Assembly (NCBI GenBank): GCA_029260055.1
Contig: JAJDDX010000212.1
Location: 1-55,562 of the forward strand
Source: Phycisphaerae bacterium
Lineage (GTDB): Bacteria > Planctomycetota > Phycisphaerae > UBA1845
DNA length: 55,562 nt
Direction: 5' to 3'
Shown in pieces: positions 8,403 through 17,145 of this stretch (position 1 is the stretch's first letter; each line of letters opens with the position of its first letter). The notes under the pieces are model-generated. The model searched no databases, was not told where the DNA came from, and saw only the letters and a list, made by a program, of their open reading frames with translations. Position numbers and translations under genes: made by a program.

Positions 8403-9259
8403 AGGACGCCAAGGAAGCCGCCGCGGTTTTTCGGAGTGCCGCCGAACTGAACCTGAAGGATCCGCTGCGCGAGGGGTGTCTCCTGAAGTTTCCCAACTAC
8501 GGGCAGGTCGTCATGACCGGCGATCTGCACGGACACCGACGGAATTTTCAGAAACTCCAGCACTATTGCCACCTCGGGCAGTTTTCCGCCCGGCATGTGA
8601 TGCTGCACGAGTTGATTCACGAGGACGTGCAGGCTCTGGACGCGTTCGACACGTCGCACGAAGTTCTGCTCGAGACCGCCCGCTGGAAGTGCTCGTTTCC
8701 GGATCAGGTTCATTTCCTGTTGAGCAACCACGAGTTGGCCCAGGTGACCGGCCATGAAATCTCGAAGAACGGACGAATCGTGACGAGAGATTTTGACCGG
8801 GGCGTCGAGGAATGCTACGGCAAGGGTGCGTTGAAAGTGCTCGAGGCCATCGAGGCGTTTATCCGTTCGTTCCCGTTGGCGGCGCGCACACCGAACCGCG
8901 TCTTCCTGTCGCACTCGCTTCCAGGTCCGTTTCAGCTACCGAGCTTCGACGCGGCCGTGCTCGGGCGGAAGATGAACCGCATCGATCTCGGGGAACGCGG
9001 TTCGGCCCATATGATGGTGTGGGGGCGCTACCACACGGAAGCGGCGCTGAAAACGCTGGCGGACCTGCTCGATGTGGATCTGTTCATCTGCGGGCACCAA
9101 CCGCAGGAAACCGGCTACGACGTGCTGCACGACCGGATGATCATCCTCGCGAGCGAGCACAACCACGGTGTCTTCCTGCCGCTCGATCTGAGTAAGCCGG
9201 TCACGCTGGAGAAGCTCACCGGGAATATTCGACCGTTTGCCGGCGTGGCGGACGTTTGA
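8399..9259 (+). CDS. Metallophosphoesterase (calcineurin-like), kinase-coupled
   Basis: A 286-residue protein with the metal-binding motifs of the calcineurin-like phosphoesterase fold: GDLHGH (41-46), NHE (110-112; the usual GNHE has Ser in place of Gly), SHSLPG (171-176, His172) and CGHQPQ (231-236, His233). These place two metal ions in the active site of protein or nucleotide phosphatases. Its ATG overlaps the stop of the Ser/Thr kinase by four bases. The natural inference is that it reverses phosphorylation made by that kinase, though symmetrical Ap4A hydrolases share these motifs and cannot be excluded. No signal peptide, so cytoplasmic. Confidence 0.85.
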   Translation: MKDAKEAAAVFRSAAELNLKDPLREGCLLKFPNYGQVVMTGDLHGHRRNFQKLQHYCHLGQFSARHVMLHELIHEDVQALDAFDTSHEVLLETARWKCSFPDQVHFLLSNHELAQVTGHEISKNGRIVTRDFDRGVEECYGKGALKVLEAIEAFIRSFPLAARTPNRVFLSHSLPGPFQLPSFDAAVLGRKMNRIDLGERGSAHMMVWGRYHTEAALKTLADLLDVDLFICGHQPQETGYDVLHDRMIILASEHNHGVFLPLDLSKPVTLEKLTGNIRPFAGVADV

Positions 9260-9295
9260 TACGCCGTAGGTGTCGCTCGATACGTGGCCGGACGG

Positions 9296-10729
9296 CTACT
9301 TCGCGAGCCTGTGACCTTCGTCGCCGGCCAAGCCTCGGACCGAAGCCTCGCTGAACACATCGTCCGCCTCGATTCGGTAGTGCAAATGCAGGCCGGCGCG
9401 GTACTGCTCCGGCTCATGCTGCCGGCACCATGCGACTGTGGCCTTGACCCAAACCGGGGCGGGCTGTGCGTCGATTCGTACGTGCAACACCTCTCCACGG
9501 AACATCGGGTGGGGTGATCGGATACAGAGTCCGGATCGGGACACGTCGTGAACCGAGGCGAGGAACTCGTTGTCGGCAGCGCTGACACCGGAGAGCCGGC
9601 CTGCGTATATGCATCGCACGCGCGAGTCTTTGCGACAGACATATCGCACCTGGCGTGAGCCGACATTCTTCGGCGGCGATGGATTCTTGAGGTGTTCGTG
9701 CCGGGACGAGGTGTCACTGCCGCCGGGCGGCGGTGCGATCAGCGACTCGGCCTCGATGAACTCGGTCGAGCGCTCGCACAAGTCGAACCAGCATGCGAGA
9801 TACTCGGGGGCAAACTGTCTTCCGGATTGCTTTTCCAGCAGTCGGTTGGCATCGTCAGCCGTAAGAGGATCGCGGTACGAACGCATTCCGATCATGGCGT
9901 GGAACGAATCGACGATGGAAAGAACCTTGCTCCCGTCCAACAGGTCTTCCTCGCCGACGCCGAGCGGATAGCCGAGGCCGTCCAGGCGCTCGTGGTGTTG
10001 AATGATCATCTGCTTCATGTCCGGTGTGACGTTGGGGTCGCTACCGATCAGCCGGACCGATTCGATGGGGTGCTGTTGAAGCAGCAACACTTCGTCTTGC
10101 GTCAAAGGTCCGGTCTTCTGGAGTATGGCCGGGTCAACCGCCAGTTTGCCGATGTCGTGGAGCATACCGGCCAGGCCCAGTGCGCGAAGGACCTCGCGAT
10201 CCGGACCGAAGACCTCCGAACCTAAGAGCACGGCGAGCATCGACACCATGTACATGTGGCCGGCCGTCGAGCGATCGTGCTCCGCCATCTGGATGAGGTA
10301 GGCCCCGGCTGCCGGATCGTGCAGCAGGCCGTCGATCATGTTGTCCACGACGCGCGCGGCGCGGTCGCAACTGCCTTCGACCCGAGGATCGTTGATGAGC
10401 GATGTGGCCACCGAGACGCCCGCTTTGTGTCCGAGTTGAGCCTTGTCTTGCGGCGCCAGATCGGCACGGCTGAGCAACTCGGCGAGTCGGGATTCCAGGG
10501 AGCCCCCGATGCGCTCGAGGTCGCCGTCACGCACGAAGAGGTAGGGCACGCCGCGGGCCCGAACGCGTTCGAAGTCCGGCGCAGCCACACCGTCTCCCGC
10601 CTTGCGATAGAGCACCGGTTCCTTGCCGTTGGCACCCGGCAGATAGAGCTCGAAGTCGCAGGCGTCGGTCTGCGCAAGCGCTTCCGCGGCCGTGGCGCTT
10701 AGTGGTACGTAGTGGGTGCGCTCCTTCAT
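9296..10729 (-). CDS. HD-GYP domain protein with C-terminal PilZ domain
   Basis: A 477-residue cyclic-di-GMP protein. After an N-terminal region without clear family (1-115) comes an HD-GYP phosphodiesterase domain (about 145-320) with HDIGK (191-195), HHE (245-247) and DGLGYP (250-255), essentially the canonical signature. The C-terminal part (about 360-470) is PilZ-like: RKDSR (366-370) and DVSRSG (395-400) fit RxxxR and D/NxSxxG, which bind cyclic-di-GMP. One protein therefore both hydrolyses and senses the messenger. The start is the ATG at 10729; a TTG five codons upstream (10744) is possible. Neither has a strong ribosome binding site. It converges with the phosphoesterase gene, 36 bp between stops. 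Confidence 0.9.
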   Translation of the reverse strand: MKERTHYVPLSATAAEALAQTDACDFELYLPGANGKEPVLYRKAGDGVAAPDFERVRARGVPYLFVRDGDLERIGGSLESRLAELLSRADLAPQDKAQLGHKAGVSVATSLINDPRVEGSCDRAARVVDNMIDGLLHDPAAGAYLIQMAEHDRSTAGHMYMVSMLAVLLGSEVFGPDREVLRALGLAGMLHDIGKLAVDPAILQKTGPLTQDEVLLLQQHPIESVRLIGSDPNVTPDMKQMIIQHHERLDGLGYPLGVGEEDLLDGSKVLSIVDSFHAMIGMRSYRDPLTADDANRLLEKQSGRQFAPEYLACWFDLCERSTEFIEAESLIAPPPGGSDTSSRHEHLKNPSPPKNVGSRQVRYVCRKDSRVRCIYAGRLSGVSAADNEFLASVHDVSRSGLCIRSPHPMFRGEVLHVRIDAQPAPVWVKATVAWCRQHEPEQYRAGLHLHYRIEADDVFSEASVRGLAGDEGHRLAK

Positions 10730-11104
10730 CGAGTAGAGTATCAAATACCGCGGGCCGGAGTGAGAAACCGAAATGGCTCGTGGAATCCGCCTTTGTTGGA
10801 GTCCGGGAAGAAGTGCCCGGAGCGGCGCGGAGCGTCATCCGAGGTGTGTCGAGTTCAGCGCGAACCGGCCGCGATTCGATAACGTGTGAAGAGTCCGATC
10901 GTCGTTCACGGGCGGCGATTTCTGCTTGAGTGCGGTTGGGCATTTGCCGATTCGTCAAGCGCCTCCCGTGTGTCCGCGCCGGTTCGAGCGACTCCGTCTT
11001 GAATGAGGCGGGCTTTATCGGTCCCGGGAATCACGTCCGTTGGTGTCGCGCGATCCGACGCAAGTTGACTGCAACTGAAGCACGGGGCATCGGAATGCGT
11101 TCGT
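10730..11104. other. Gene-free stretch upstream of HD-GYP gene
   Basis: Divergent region upstream of the HD-GYP gene. Frames crossing it are short, arginine/serine-rich and overlap on both strands; none is supported. No clear promoter box pair was found. A remnant reading frame begins near 11105. Confidence 0.4.
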
Positions 11105-11355
11105 CGGTGCTGCGGCCGCCCGTTCGACATCCAGGTGGTAGATGTCGGCCACATCGAAGCTCCCAACGAAGCGCGCGAGCCAATGGAGTCAGTCGATGTG
11201 GCCTGCGCGTTACGGCTGTGTGGTGCGACTTCGGCGAGCTGATTACCGAGGTCGATGCGCACGGCATGCGGAATGCGGCCGGCGATCGATACCTCGGCCG
11301 TGGCTTCGAGTTCGATCGGCTAGTTGAACAACTGCCGACGCCGGGTGACACATGA
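11105..11355 (+). pseudogene. Possible frameshifted small gene, PilZ-like remnant
   Basis: Two adjoining frames read like one ordinary protein. In one frame (codons in register with 11102) the translation includes FDIQVVDVGHIEAP and EPMESVDVACALRL, then stops at about 11240. In the frame ending at 11355 it continues as FGELITEVDAHGMRNAAGD then RYLGRGFEFDRLVEQL. The final stop overlaps the ATG of the downstream kinase (ATGA at 11352-11355), as coupled genes do. The tail GRGFEFDRL resembles the GxxF end of PilZ domains, but the N-terminal RxxxR is not seen. It could be a decayed gene, a sequencing error, or chance. Confidence 0.3.
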
Positions 11356-13478
11356 TCACCGCAGATCAAGGCAACGTTCTGATCGTCGACGATACGCCTC
11401 CCAGCCTCGCACACCTGGCACGGATCCTCGAGGCCGAGGGCTACCGGGTGCGCCCCGCGACGAACGGGCCACTCGCCCTTCGGGCCGCCGAGGCGGAGCC
11501 GCCGGATTTGATCCTGCTCGACGTCAAGATGCCCGACATGGACGGGTTCGAGGTATGCCGGCGTCTGCGGGCGATGGCCGGCACGCGTGAAGTTCCGGTG
11601 ATCTTCATCAGCGCGCTCGATGACACACGCGACAAGACGATCGCCTTTGAAGTGGGCGGCGTGGACTACATCGGCAAGCCCTTCCAGCCTGAGGAGGTGT
11701 TGGCGCGCGTCAAGGCCCACTTGTCGCTTCACCAAATGCGAACGCAACTCGAAAGGAAGAACATCGAGTTGCGGGAGGCGCGCAACCAGTCCGAAGAAAA
11801 GGTCCTGGAGCGCACCGCCGAACTCGAGGAAGCCAACACTGAATTGCGAAGGGAGATCGCCGAGCGTGCGCGCGCTGAGGAGGAGCTGCACCGCCTCGGC
11901 CTTGCCGTAGAGCAGGGAAGCGACACCATCGTCATCACGGATACGGAGGGAACCATCACTTATGTCAACAGGGCTTTCGAGAACGTGACCGGGTACTCCC
12001 GGGAGGAGGTGATCGGGCGGAATCCACGGATGATCAAGAGCGGGGAGCATGACGAGGCCTTCTATCGTGAGCTTTGGGAGACGATCGCTCGTGGAGAGGT
12101 CTGGACCGGACGATTCGTCAACAAGAGGCGGGACGGATCGCGCTACGTCGAGGACGCCACGATCTCACCGGTGCGCGACGCGTCAGGTACGATCATCAGC
12201 TATGTGGGTGTCAAGCGCGACGTTACGCGGACGCTTCAACTCGAAGAACAACTCCACCATGCGATGAAGATGGAGGCGGTGGGGCAGCTCGCAGGTGGGG
12301 TGGCCCACGATTTCAACAACCTGCTGACGGCCATCACGGGGTACGCGGAGCTGGCGCGGACTGCCGTGGGCGAGAATCGAAAGGTCGGCGCGATGTTGGA
12401 GGGCATCGAGGACGCTGCTCAGCAGGCCGCCGGTGTGACACGGTCACTCCTGACCTTCAGCTGCAAGACGGCTGCGAAGAAGGAGCGTGTCGAGCTTCAC
12501 GGCCTCGTCGAGAAAACCGTTCGACTCTTGAGTTCCGCGCTTCCGGCAGGAATCGACCTGTCCACAGAGCTCCCGGGGGGACCACCGGTGTGGGTGCTCG
12601 CGGACGCCACGCAACTCCAACAGGTTGTGATGAATCTGGCGATCAATGCGCGTGATGCGATGCCCGACGGTGGAAAGCTGCGGATTTCGGTGACGCTCGA
12701 CCGATCCGTCAAGACGGAGGGAGCCGCGGCTGCGTCCGTCGGCGAGCCCTCCGCTGCCGGGGCCGTGGCTCGTCTGGTGGTGGCGGACACCGGGGTCGGG
12801 ATCGGAAAGGGAGTGCAGGAGCGGATCTTCGAGCCGTTCTTCACGACGAAACCGCGAGGACGGGGAACCGGGCTGGGGCTCGCCATCATCCACGGAATCG
12901 TGACCGATCACGGCGGCCGCATCGAGGTCCGGTCCGAGGTCGGACAAGGGGCCGAGTTTACGGTGACGCTTCCCGCGCTCGAAGTCCCTGCTGAAATCGA
13001 GCCCCACGGACAGGGAGCGGTGGCGGTGACGGGGCACGGCGAACTGGTGGTCCTCACCGAGGACAGTTGGCACGTCCGGAGGATTCTAGCCACGGCACTG
13101 ACGTCGCGCGGCTATCGCGTGATCGAAGCGCATGACGGTCCGTCGTTGATCGAGTCCTTTCAGCGGTTTCGGGACGAGATCCGGCTCTTCGTCACCGACG
13201 TAGACCTTCCGAGACGCGGCGGGCTCGATTGCCTGCGCGATTTCAGGAGCCAGGGCGTTCGAACACCGGCGATCATCATCACCGGCGGAGTGGACGCCGA
13301 CGTGGAGGATCAGCTCGACGAACAGATGGTATTGCTGCGGAAGCCATTTCAGGTGTGCGAACTCGAAACCTTGGCTGGCCGCCTTCTCGGAGCCGAGAAG
13401 GAACAGGAACAGGAGTCGATGAAGGGTGTGTCGGTTGGGTCGGTATCGTCGGTCGCGACGGGTCATACCGGCGCCTAG
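11352..13478 (+). CDS. Hybrid histidine kinase: receiver-PAS-HisKA-HATPase-receiver
   Basis: A 708-residue cytosolic sensor kinase. Domains: N-terminal receiver (6-120; Asp57 in [11 protein letters not shown], Lys109 in GKPF); coiled coil (about 125-185); PAS (about 185-290; [16 protein letters not shown]); HisKA with [17 protein letters not shown] (phospho-acceptor His319); HATPase with [20 protein letters not shown] and GTGLGLAI; C-terminal receiver (about 560-690; [10 protein letters not shown]). There are no transmembrane segments, so the PAS domain should sense an internal cue or a ligand. The N-terminal receiver means another kinase may feed into it. It heads an apparent operon with two MEDS proteins and a second hybrid kinase. 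Confidence 0.93.
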   Translation: MITADQGNVLIVDDTPPSLAHLARILEAEGYRVRPATNGPLALRAAEAEPPDLILLDVKMPDMDGFEVCRRLRAMAGTREVPVIFISALDDTRDKTIAFEVGGVDYIGKPFQPEEVLARVKAHLSLHQMRTQLERKNIELREARNQSEEKVLERTAELEEANTELRREIAERARAEEELHRLGLAVEQGSDTIVITDTEGTITYVNRAFENVTGYSREEVIGRNPRMIKSGEHDEAFYRELWETIARGEVWTGRFVNKRRDGSRYVEDATISPVRDASGTIISYVGVKRDVTRTLQLEEQLHHAMKMEAVGQLAGGVAHDFNNLLTAITGYAELARTAVGENRKVGAMLEGIEDAAQQAAGVTRSLLTFSCKTAAKKERVELHGLVEKTVRLLSSALPAGIDLSTELPGGPPVWVLADATQLQQVVMNLAINARDAMPDGGKLRISVTLDRSVKTEGAAAASVGEPSAAGAVARLVVADTGVGIGKGVQERIFEPFFTTKPRGRGTGLGLAIIHGIVTDHGGRIEVRSEVGQGAEFTVTLPALEVPAEIEPHGQGAVAVTGHGELVVLTEDSWHVRRILATALTSRGYRVIEAHDGPSLIESFQRFRDEIRLFVTDVDLPRRGGLDCLRDFRSQGVRTPAIIITGGVDADVEDQLDEQMVLLRKPFQVCELETLAGRLLGAEKEQEQESMKGVSVGSVSSVATGHTGA

Positions 13479-13498
13479 CCAGAAAGTGAGAGTGTCAA

Positions 13499-14314
13499 AT
13501 GGGTGTTCGCGGACGAGTGGTCGGCATGGGGTTCACGTGTGGGTCCTTTCCGGAGGGGACGCACATGTGCCTCATCTACGATGATGAAGAACAGCGGCTC
13601 AATATCATTTCGAAGTTTATCGAGAGCGGTCTGGTGTCGCGAGAGAGGGTGGGCTACTTCGCGGACGAGACTGAGCCCGAGCGGGTTTACGAATGGCTGG
13701 AAGAATCGGGTGTTGACACGTCCGAGCCGCGGCAAGACGGCCGCTTCCAGGTGCTCGCTGCCGAGGATGTCTATTGCCCGGATGGGGAGTTCGTCCCGGA
13801 GAAGATGCTGGGCCGCCTCCGCGCAGGCTACGATGATGCGATCGGCTGTGGTTGCCCCGGTATCCGGGTCAGTGGAGAGATGTCGTGGGCGCTGCGCGGC
13901 CTCCCGGGGTGTGATCGACTCATGGAGTACGAGGCCCTCGTCAACGACGTCGTGTCAGAGTATCCCGTGACCGCAGTATGTCAGTACGACGCTCGGCGGT
14001 TCGACGGGGCGACGATCCTCAACGTGCACAGGGTGCATCCCATGATGATCGTGGGCGGGCAGATCGTCCGGAATCCCTACTACATGAGGCCGCAGGAGTT
14101 CCTCAAAGACCGTCCATCCACGGCCCTCAACCGGGAAGACGCGCGGCCCGTGGAGGCTGTCTGGCCGCACGGTCGGCGCGCCGTCACCGAAGGGGCGCGC
14201 GACCGTGGAGGCCGGTCGATGCGAGATGTTCTACCGTCGCCGGGTTCGGGCTTGTCGCCGATCTGCGGAGCCCGCGAGGGTCGAGCAGGCGACCGGCGCG
14301 GCGAGACGCTTTGA
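13499..14314 (+). CDS. MEDS-domain (DcmR-type sensory) protein, paralogue 1
   Basis: A 271-residue protein whose first 210 residues form a MEDS domain, the KaiC/RecA-related sensory domain named after DcmR of methylotrophs and methanogen regulators. Markers shared with the next gene: FPEGTHMCLIYDD, AAEDVYCP, VSGEMSWAL, CQYDARRFDGAT, and VHPMMIV with NPYYM and PQEFL. No DNA-binding or kinase domain is attached, unlike most family members. The last 60 residues, after PQEFLKD, are arginine/glycine-rich, differ from the paralogue and may be read-through of a lost stop. The ATG at 13499 has only a weak AAGTGAGAG ahead; the ATG at 13526 is an alternative. It sits 20 bp after the hybrid kinase. Confidence 0.8.
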   Translation: MGVRGRVVGMGFTCGSFPEGTHMCLIYDDEEQRLNIISKFIESGLVSRERVGYFADETEPERVYEWLEESGVDTSEPRQDGRFQVLAAEDVYCPDGEFVPEKMLGRLRAGYDDAIGCGCPGIRVSGEMSWALRGLPGCDRLMEYEALVNDVVSEYPVTAVCQYDARRFDGATILNVHRVHPMMIVGGQIVRNPYYMRPQEFLKDRPSTALNREDARPVEAVWPHGRRAVTEGARDRGGRSMRDVLPSPGSGLSPICGAREGRAGDRRGETL

Positions 14315-14330
14315 CGAAAGGAGACGGCTC

Positions 14331-14972
14331 ATGCCCACAACAAGAAGAGAGATCACGCTCGGGTCCTCGTGCGATCACTTTCCCGAGGGCACGCATATGT
14401 GCCTGATCTACGACGACGATGAACAGCGCAAGACGGTCCTCGCGAGGTTCCTCGCAGACGGGGTCACCGAGGGAGAGCAGGTCGGTTACTTCACGGACAA
14501 GACTGACGCGGATGAAGTCCGTGACTGGGTGGCGGAGTGCGGCGTGGATTTGGACGACACGGATCGGGACGACAGGTTCGGTGTGTACACGGCGGAGGAT
14601 GTGTACTGCCCCGGCGGGCGGTTCGTCCCGACGGGCATGCTCGAGAGATTGGGCGGCGCCTATGATAAGGCCGTGAGTGCCGGCTTCGTCGGCGCGCGCG
14701 TCAGCGGCGAGATGTCTTGGGCGCTCAAAGGCGTTCCGGGCTCCGAGTGCCTTGTGGAGTACGAAGCACGCATCAACAACATCAGCGAGACACAGCCCGT
14801 CACGCCGATCTGTCAGTACGATGCCCGTCAGTTCGACGGGGCTACGTTACTGAATGTGCTCAAGGTGCACCCGATGATGATCGTACACGGTCAGATCGTG
14901 CGCAATCCGTACTACATGAAGCCGCAGGAGTTCCTCGAGGAGTTCCGCCCGACAGCCTCCGCTTATGGCTAA
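14331..14972 (+). CDS. MEDS-domain (DcmR-type sensory) protein, paralogue 2
   Basis: A 213-residue protein consisting of a MEDS domain only, clearly homologous along its length to the preceding gene product (shared EGTHMCLIYDD, AEDVYCPGG, VSGEMSWALKG, CQYDARQFDGAT, VHPMMIVHGQIVRNPYYM). It ends soon after PQEFLEEFRP, which probably marks the true end of the domain. The ATG at 14331 is preceded by AAAGGAGA at good spacing. The stop overlaps the start of the next kinase gene by eight bases. MEDS domains in DcmR and methanogen proteins sense small molecules and usually feed a fused output. Here the natural partners are the two flanking kinases; this is inference from position. Confidence 0.85.
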   Translation: MPTTRREITLGSSCDHFPEGTHMCLIYDDDEQRKTVLARFLADGVTEGEQVGYFTDKTDADEVRDWVAECGVDLDDTDRDDRFGVYTAEDVYCPGGRFVPTGMLERLGGAYDKAVSAGFVGARVSGEMSWALKGVPGSECLVEYEARINNISETQPVTPICQYDARQFDGATLLNVLKVHPMMIVHGQIVRNPYYMKPQEFLEEFRPTASAYG

Positions 14973-16914
14973 CGCGATCGAGGCCAATCTCAGGGAGCGG
15001 TACCGGGACCCGAAGAAGCCCGCCCATGATCCGCGTGTCCTGGGAGAGCTCCTTGCCACGCCCACCGTACTGCTCGTCATGCCCAGCGCCCAGCGTGTGG
15101 CCGAGTTCACCGCGCAGGCGATGATCGCGGTGCCCGGCGTCATCGGATGCCGGGCATGTCTGCGCGGCGCATCGGCACATGCCGGTAAGTTTCCGCTGGA
15201 CACGTGTGGGGAGTGTGAGTTCGCCGATTTCGGCGCCGGCGAGTCGAGCACTACCATCCCGCCCTGCCCGGCAGCGGGGCTTCCCGGGCTCCACGTGATT
15301 CCGCTGACCACGACTGACCACGCGCACGGGAGTCTGGCGCTGGCGATTGACCTGCCAAAGGTCTTCGGCGTCTACGAGCCATTCCTCGTCAACTTCGCCA
15401 ACTTCGTCGCGCTCGTTCTCGAGAGCCGGTTGCAGAAGGACCTGCTGTTGAAAGCGAAAGAGGAAGCGGAGTCGGCGAGTCGGTACAAGAGCGAGTTTCT
15501 GGCACGGATGAGTCACGAACTCCGGACGCCGATGAATGCCGTCCTGGGATACAGTCAGCTCATGGCTAGGGATCCCAGTGTCACCGACAGCCAGCGAGAA
15601 TTCCTCCAGACCATTCGAAGCAGCGGCGAGCACTTGCTGGACCTCATCAACGACGTGCTGGACATGGCCAAGATCGAGGCCGGCCGCACCACGCTGGATG
15701 TGGCGGATTTCGATGTGCATCAATTGCTGGATGAACTCGACAGCATGTTCGGATTGCGCGCCCGCGACAGGGATGTGCAGATTCGTGTCGAGAAATCGCC
15801 CGGGCTTCCCCGGTGTATTCGAAGCGACGAACGACGGCTGCGGCAGGTCATGATCAACCTGCTCGGCAACGCCGTGAAGTTTACCACGGAGGGGGCCGTG
15901 ACCGCGCGCGCGTCGTATGCCGAGGACGGGAAGACCGAGGGGGCAGCGGCCCGACCGTGCGGGCGTCTGTACGTCGAGGTCGAGGATACCGGGCCCGGCA
16001 TCGGTGCGGATCAGTTGGGCTCGCTGTTCGAGGCGTTCTACCAAGCGGATGTGGGTCGAGCGGTTCCGGAGGGGACGGGGTTGGGCCTCGCGATCAGCCA
16101 GCGGTTCGTGCACCTGATGGGCGGTAAGATCACCGTCGAGAGCGAAGTCGGTCGGGGAAGCGTCTTCAGGTTCGACATCGACGCGCCGCGAGGCGAGTTC
16201 GTGGAACGCCGAAGGCGCACGTCGGAGCGGCGCGTCGTCGGGCTCGACAACGGCCAGCGCTCGAGGCGCATTCTCGTGGTCGAGGACGTAACGGCCAACC
16301 GTGATTTGCTGGTTCGCCTCTTGGAGACGATCGGGTTCGAGGTGCAGTCGGCCGCGAACGGCCGCGAGGCTGTCGAGAAGTGGCGGGCGCTGTCACCCGA
16401 GCTGATCTGGATGGACGTACGCATGCCCGTGATGGACGGGCTCGAAGCCACTCGCCGTATCAGAGCCGAGGCGGGCGAAGGCTCTCCCGTGATCATCGCG
16501 CTCACGGCCGGCGCGTTCGCGGAAGATCGAGAGGAGGTGCTGGCGGCGGGATGCGACGCTTTCATCCGCAAACCCGTCCGTGAGGACGAACTGTTCGCGG
16601 TGATGGCTGAGCATCTGGGGGTTGAATACCTCTACGAAGATGAGGCGCCGTCCGCGGCCGGCGGAGTGGCGCTGGTCGCTCTGTCGAAAGAGGATGTAGC
16701 TCGTCTCCCTTCGGGCTTGTTGAGCCGGATGCGTGACGCGGCGGTCCGGCTGGACGTCTTCGCGCTGAACGAGCTGAGCGCCGAAGTCGAACGCTGTGAT
16801 TCAGGCGTCGCTGCAGGCGTTCAGGGTCTTGTCCAGCGGTACGCGTTCGATCGGCTGAATGAACTTCTCGCACCGCCAAGTGAAGCGACAAATGCGCAAA
16901 GCACGCCACTCTAG
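14965..16914 (+). CDS. Hybrid histidine kinase with Cys-rich GAF-like sensor and receiver
   Basis: A 649-residue cytosolic kinase. The N-terminal 150 residues look GAF-like and hold five cysteines in two CxxC pairs plus one (Cys62, Cys65, Cys81, Cys84, Cys101), in CRAC and CGEC. Then come a short coiled coil, HisKA with SHELRTP (His184), HATPase ([26 protein letters not shown]), and a receiver (about 430-555; MDVRMPVMDG, IRKPV). The final 90 residues are helical and unassigned. It overlaps the preceding MEDS gene by eight bases, so translational coupling is likely. The cysteine pattern could bind metal, an iron-sulfur cluster or haem, or act as a thiol switch; the sequence does not decide which. 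Confidence 0.92.
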   Translation: MANAIEANLRERYRDPKKPAHDPRVLGELLATPTVLLVMPSAQRVAEFTAQAMIAVPGVIGCRACLRGASAHAGKFPLDTCGECEFADFGAGESSTTIPPCPAAGLPGLHVIPLTTTDHAHGSLALAIDLPKVFGVYEPFLVNFANFVALVLESRLQKDLLLKAKEEAESASRYKSEFLARMSHELRTPMNAVLGYSQLMARDPSVTDSQREFLQTIRSSGEHLLDLINDVLDMAKIEAGRTTLDVADFDVHQLLDELDSMFGLRARDRDVQIRVEKSPGLPRCIRSDERRLRQVMINLLGNAVKFTTEGAVTARASYAEDGKTEGAAARPCGRLYVEVEDTGPGIGADQLGSLFEAFYQADVGRAVPEGTGLGLAISQRFVHLMGGKITVESEVGRGSVFRFDIDAPRGEFVERRRRTSERRVVGLDNGQRSRRILVVEDVTANRDLLVRLLETIGFEVQSAANGREAVEKWRALSPELIWMDVRMPVMDGLEATRRIRAEAGEGSPVIIALTAGAFAEDREEVLAAGCDAFIRKPVREDELFAVMAEHLGVEYLYEDEAPSAAGGVALVALSKEDVARLPSGLLSRMRDAAVRLDVFALNELSAEVERCDSGVAAGVQGLVQRYAFDRLNELLAPPSEATNAQSTPL

Positions 16915-17019
16915 CGCGTAGAGCGATCCGCTCCGAGACGGCGCCCCGACGCGCGGCTGAGGAGTGGTGCGTCTGCTGGTCGCCGTCGGCGCCCGATGAG
17001 TTGCTCGGGCGGTTCGTGC

Positions 17020-17062
17020 GTCACAGCCGCGCAGGCTAAAGCCTGCGGCTCTGCGCTGTGAC
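17020..17062. repeat. REP-like palindromic element
   Basis: Outer arms GTCACAGC (17020-17027) and GCTGTGAC (17055-17062) pair perfectly. Inner arms GCAGGCT and AGCCTGC surround a two-base AA centre, flanked by further GC-rich pairs (AGCC with GGCT). The core form GGCTAAAGCC is a common shape for dispersed intergenic palindromes in planctomycetes (from memory). Only this copy is seen in the window. It lies 23 bp from a decayed tRNA fragment. Confidence 0.5.
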
Positions 17063-17084
17063 TCAGTGGGATGCACCGACCAAC

Positions 17085-17145
17085 CGGAGGAGGAGGGACT
17101 CGGTCCCCCCGAGGCACTTTCGCACCTGACGGTCTTCAAGAGCGT
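17085..17145 (-). pseudogene. Decayed 3' part of tRNA-Ser
   Basis: Aligning this stretch with the intact tRNA-Ser at 28243-28329, same orientation, shows shared blocks: the whole acceptor 3' strand (GGAGGAGGAGGGA as read on the plus strand), CCCCCGAG, CTTTCGC, and the anticodon-stem region ending TTCAAGA. I count about nine mismatches and one extra C over roughly 57 bases. The T-loop is broken (GACCGAG where the intact gene has GTTCGAA) and the 5' half (D arm, acceptor 5' strand) is missing. It cannot make a tRNA. It may be an old displaced attachment-site copy; see findings. Confidence 0.7.

Noticed and set aside
11031-12050. Long minus-strand open frame of 339 codons
   Set aside because: It lies opposite the hybrid kinase gene and mirrors its codon pattern; no domain is recognised. 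High GC makes such antisense frames common.
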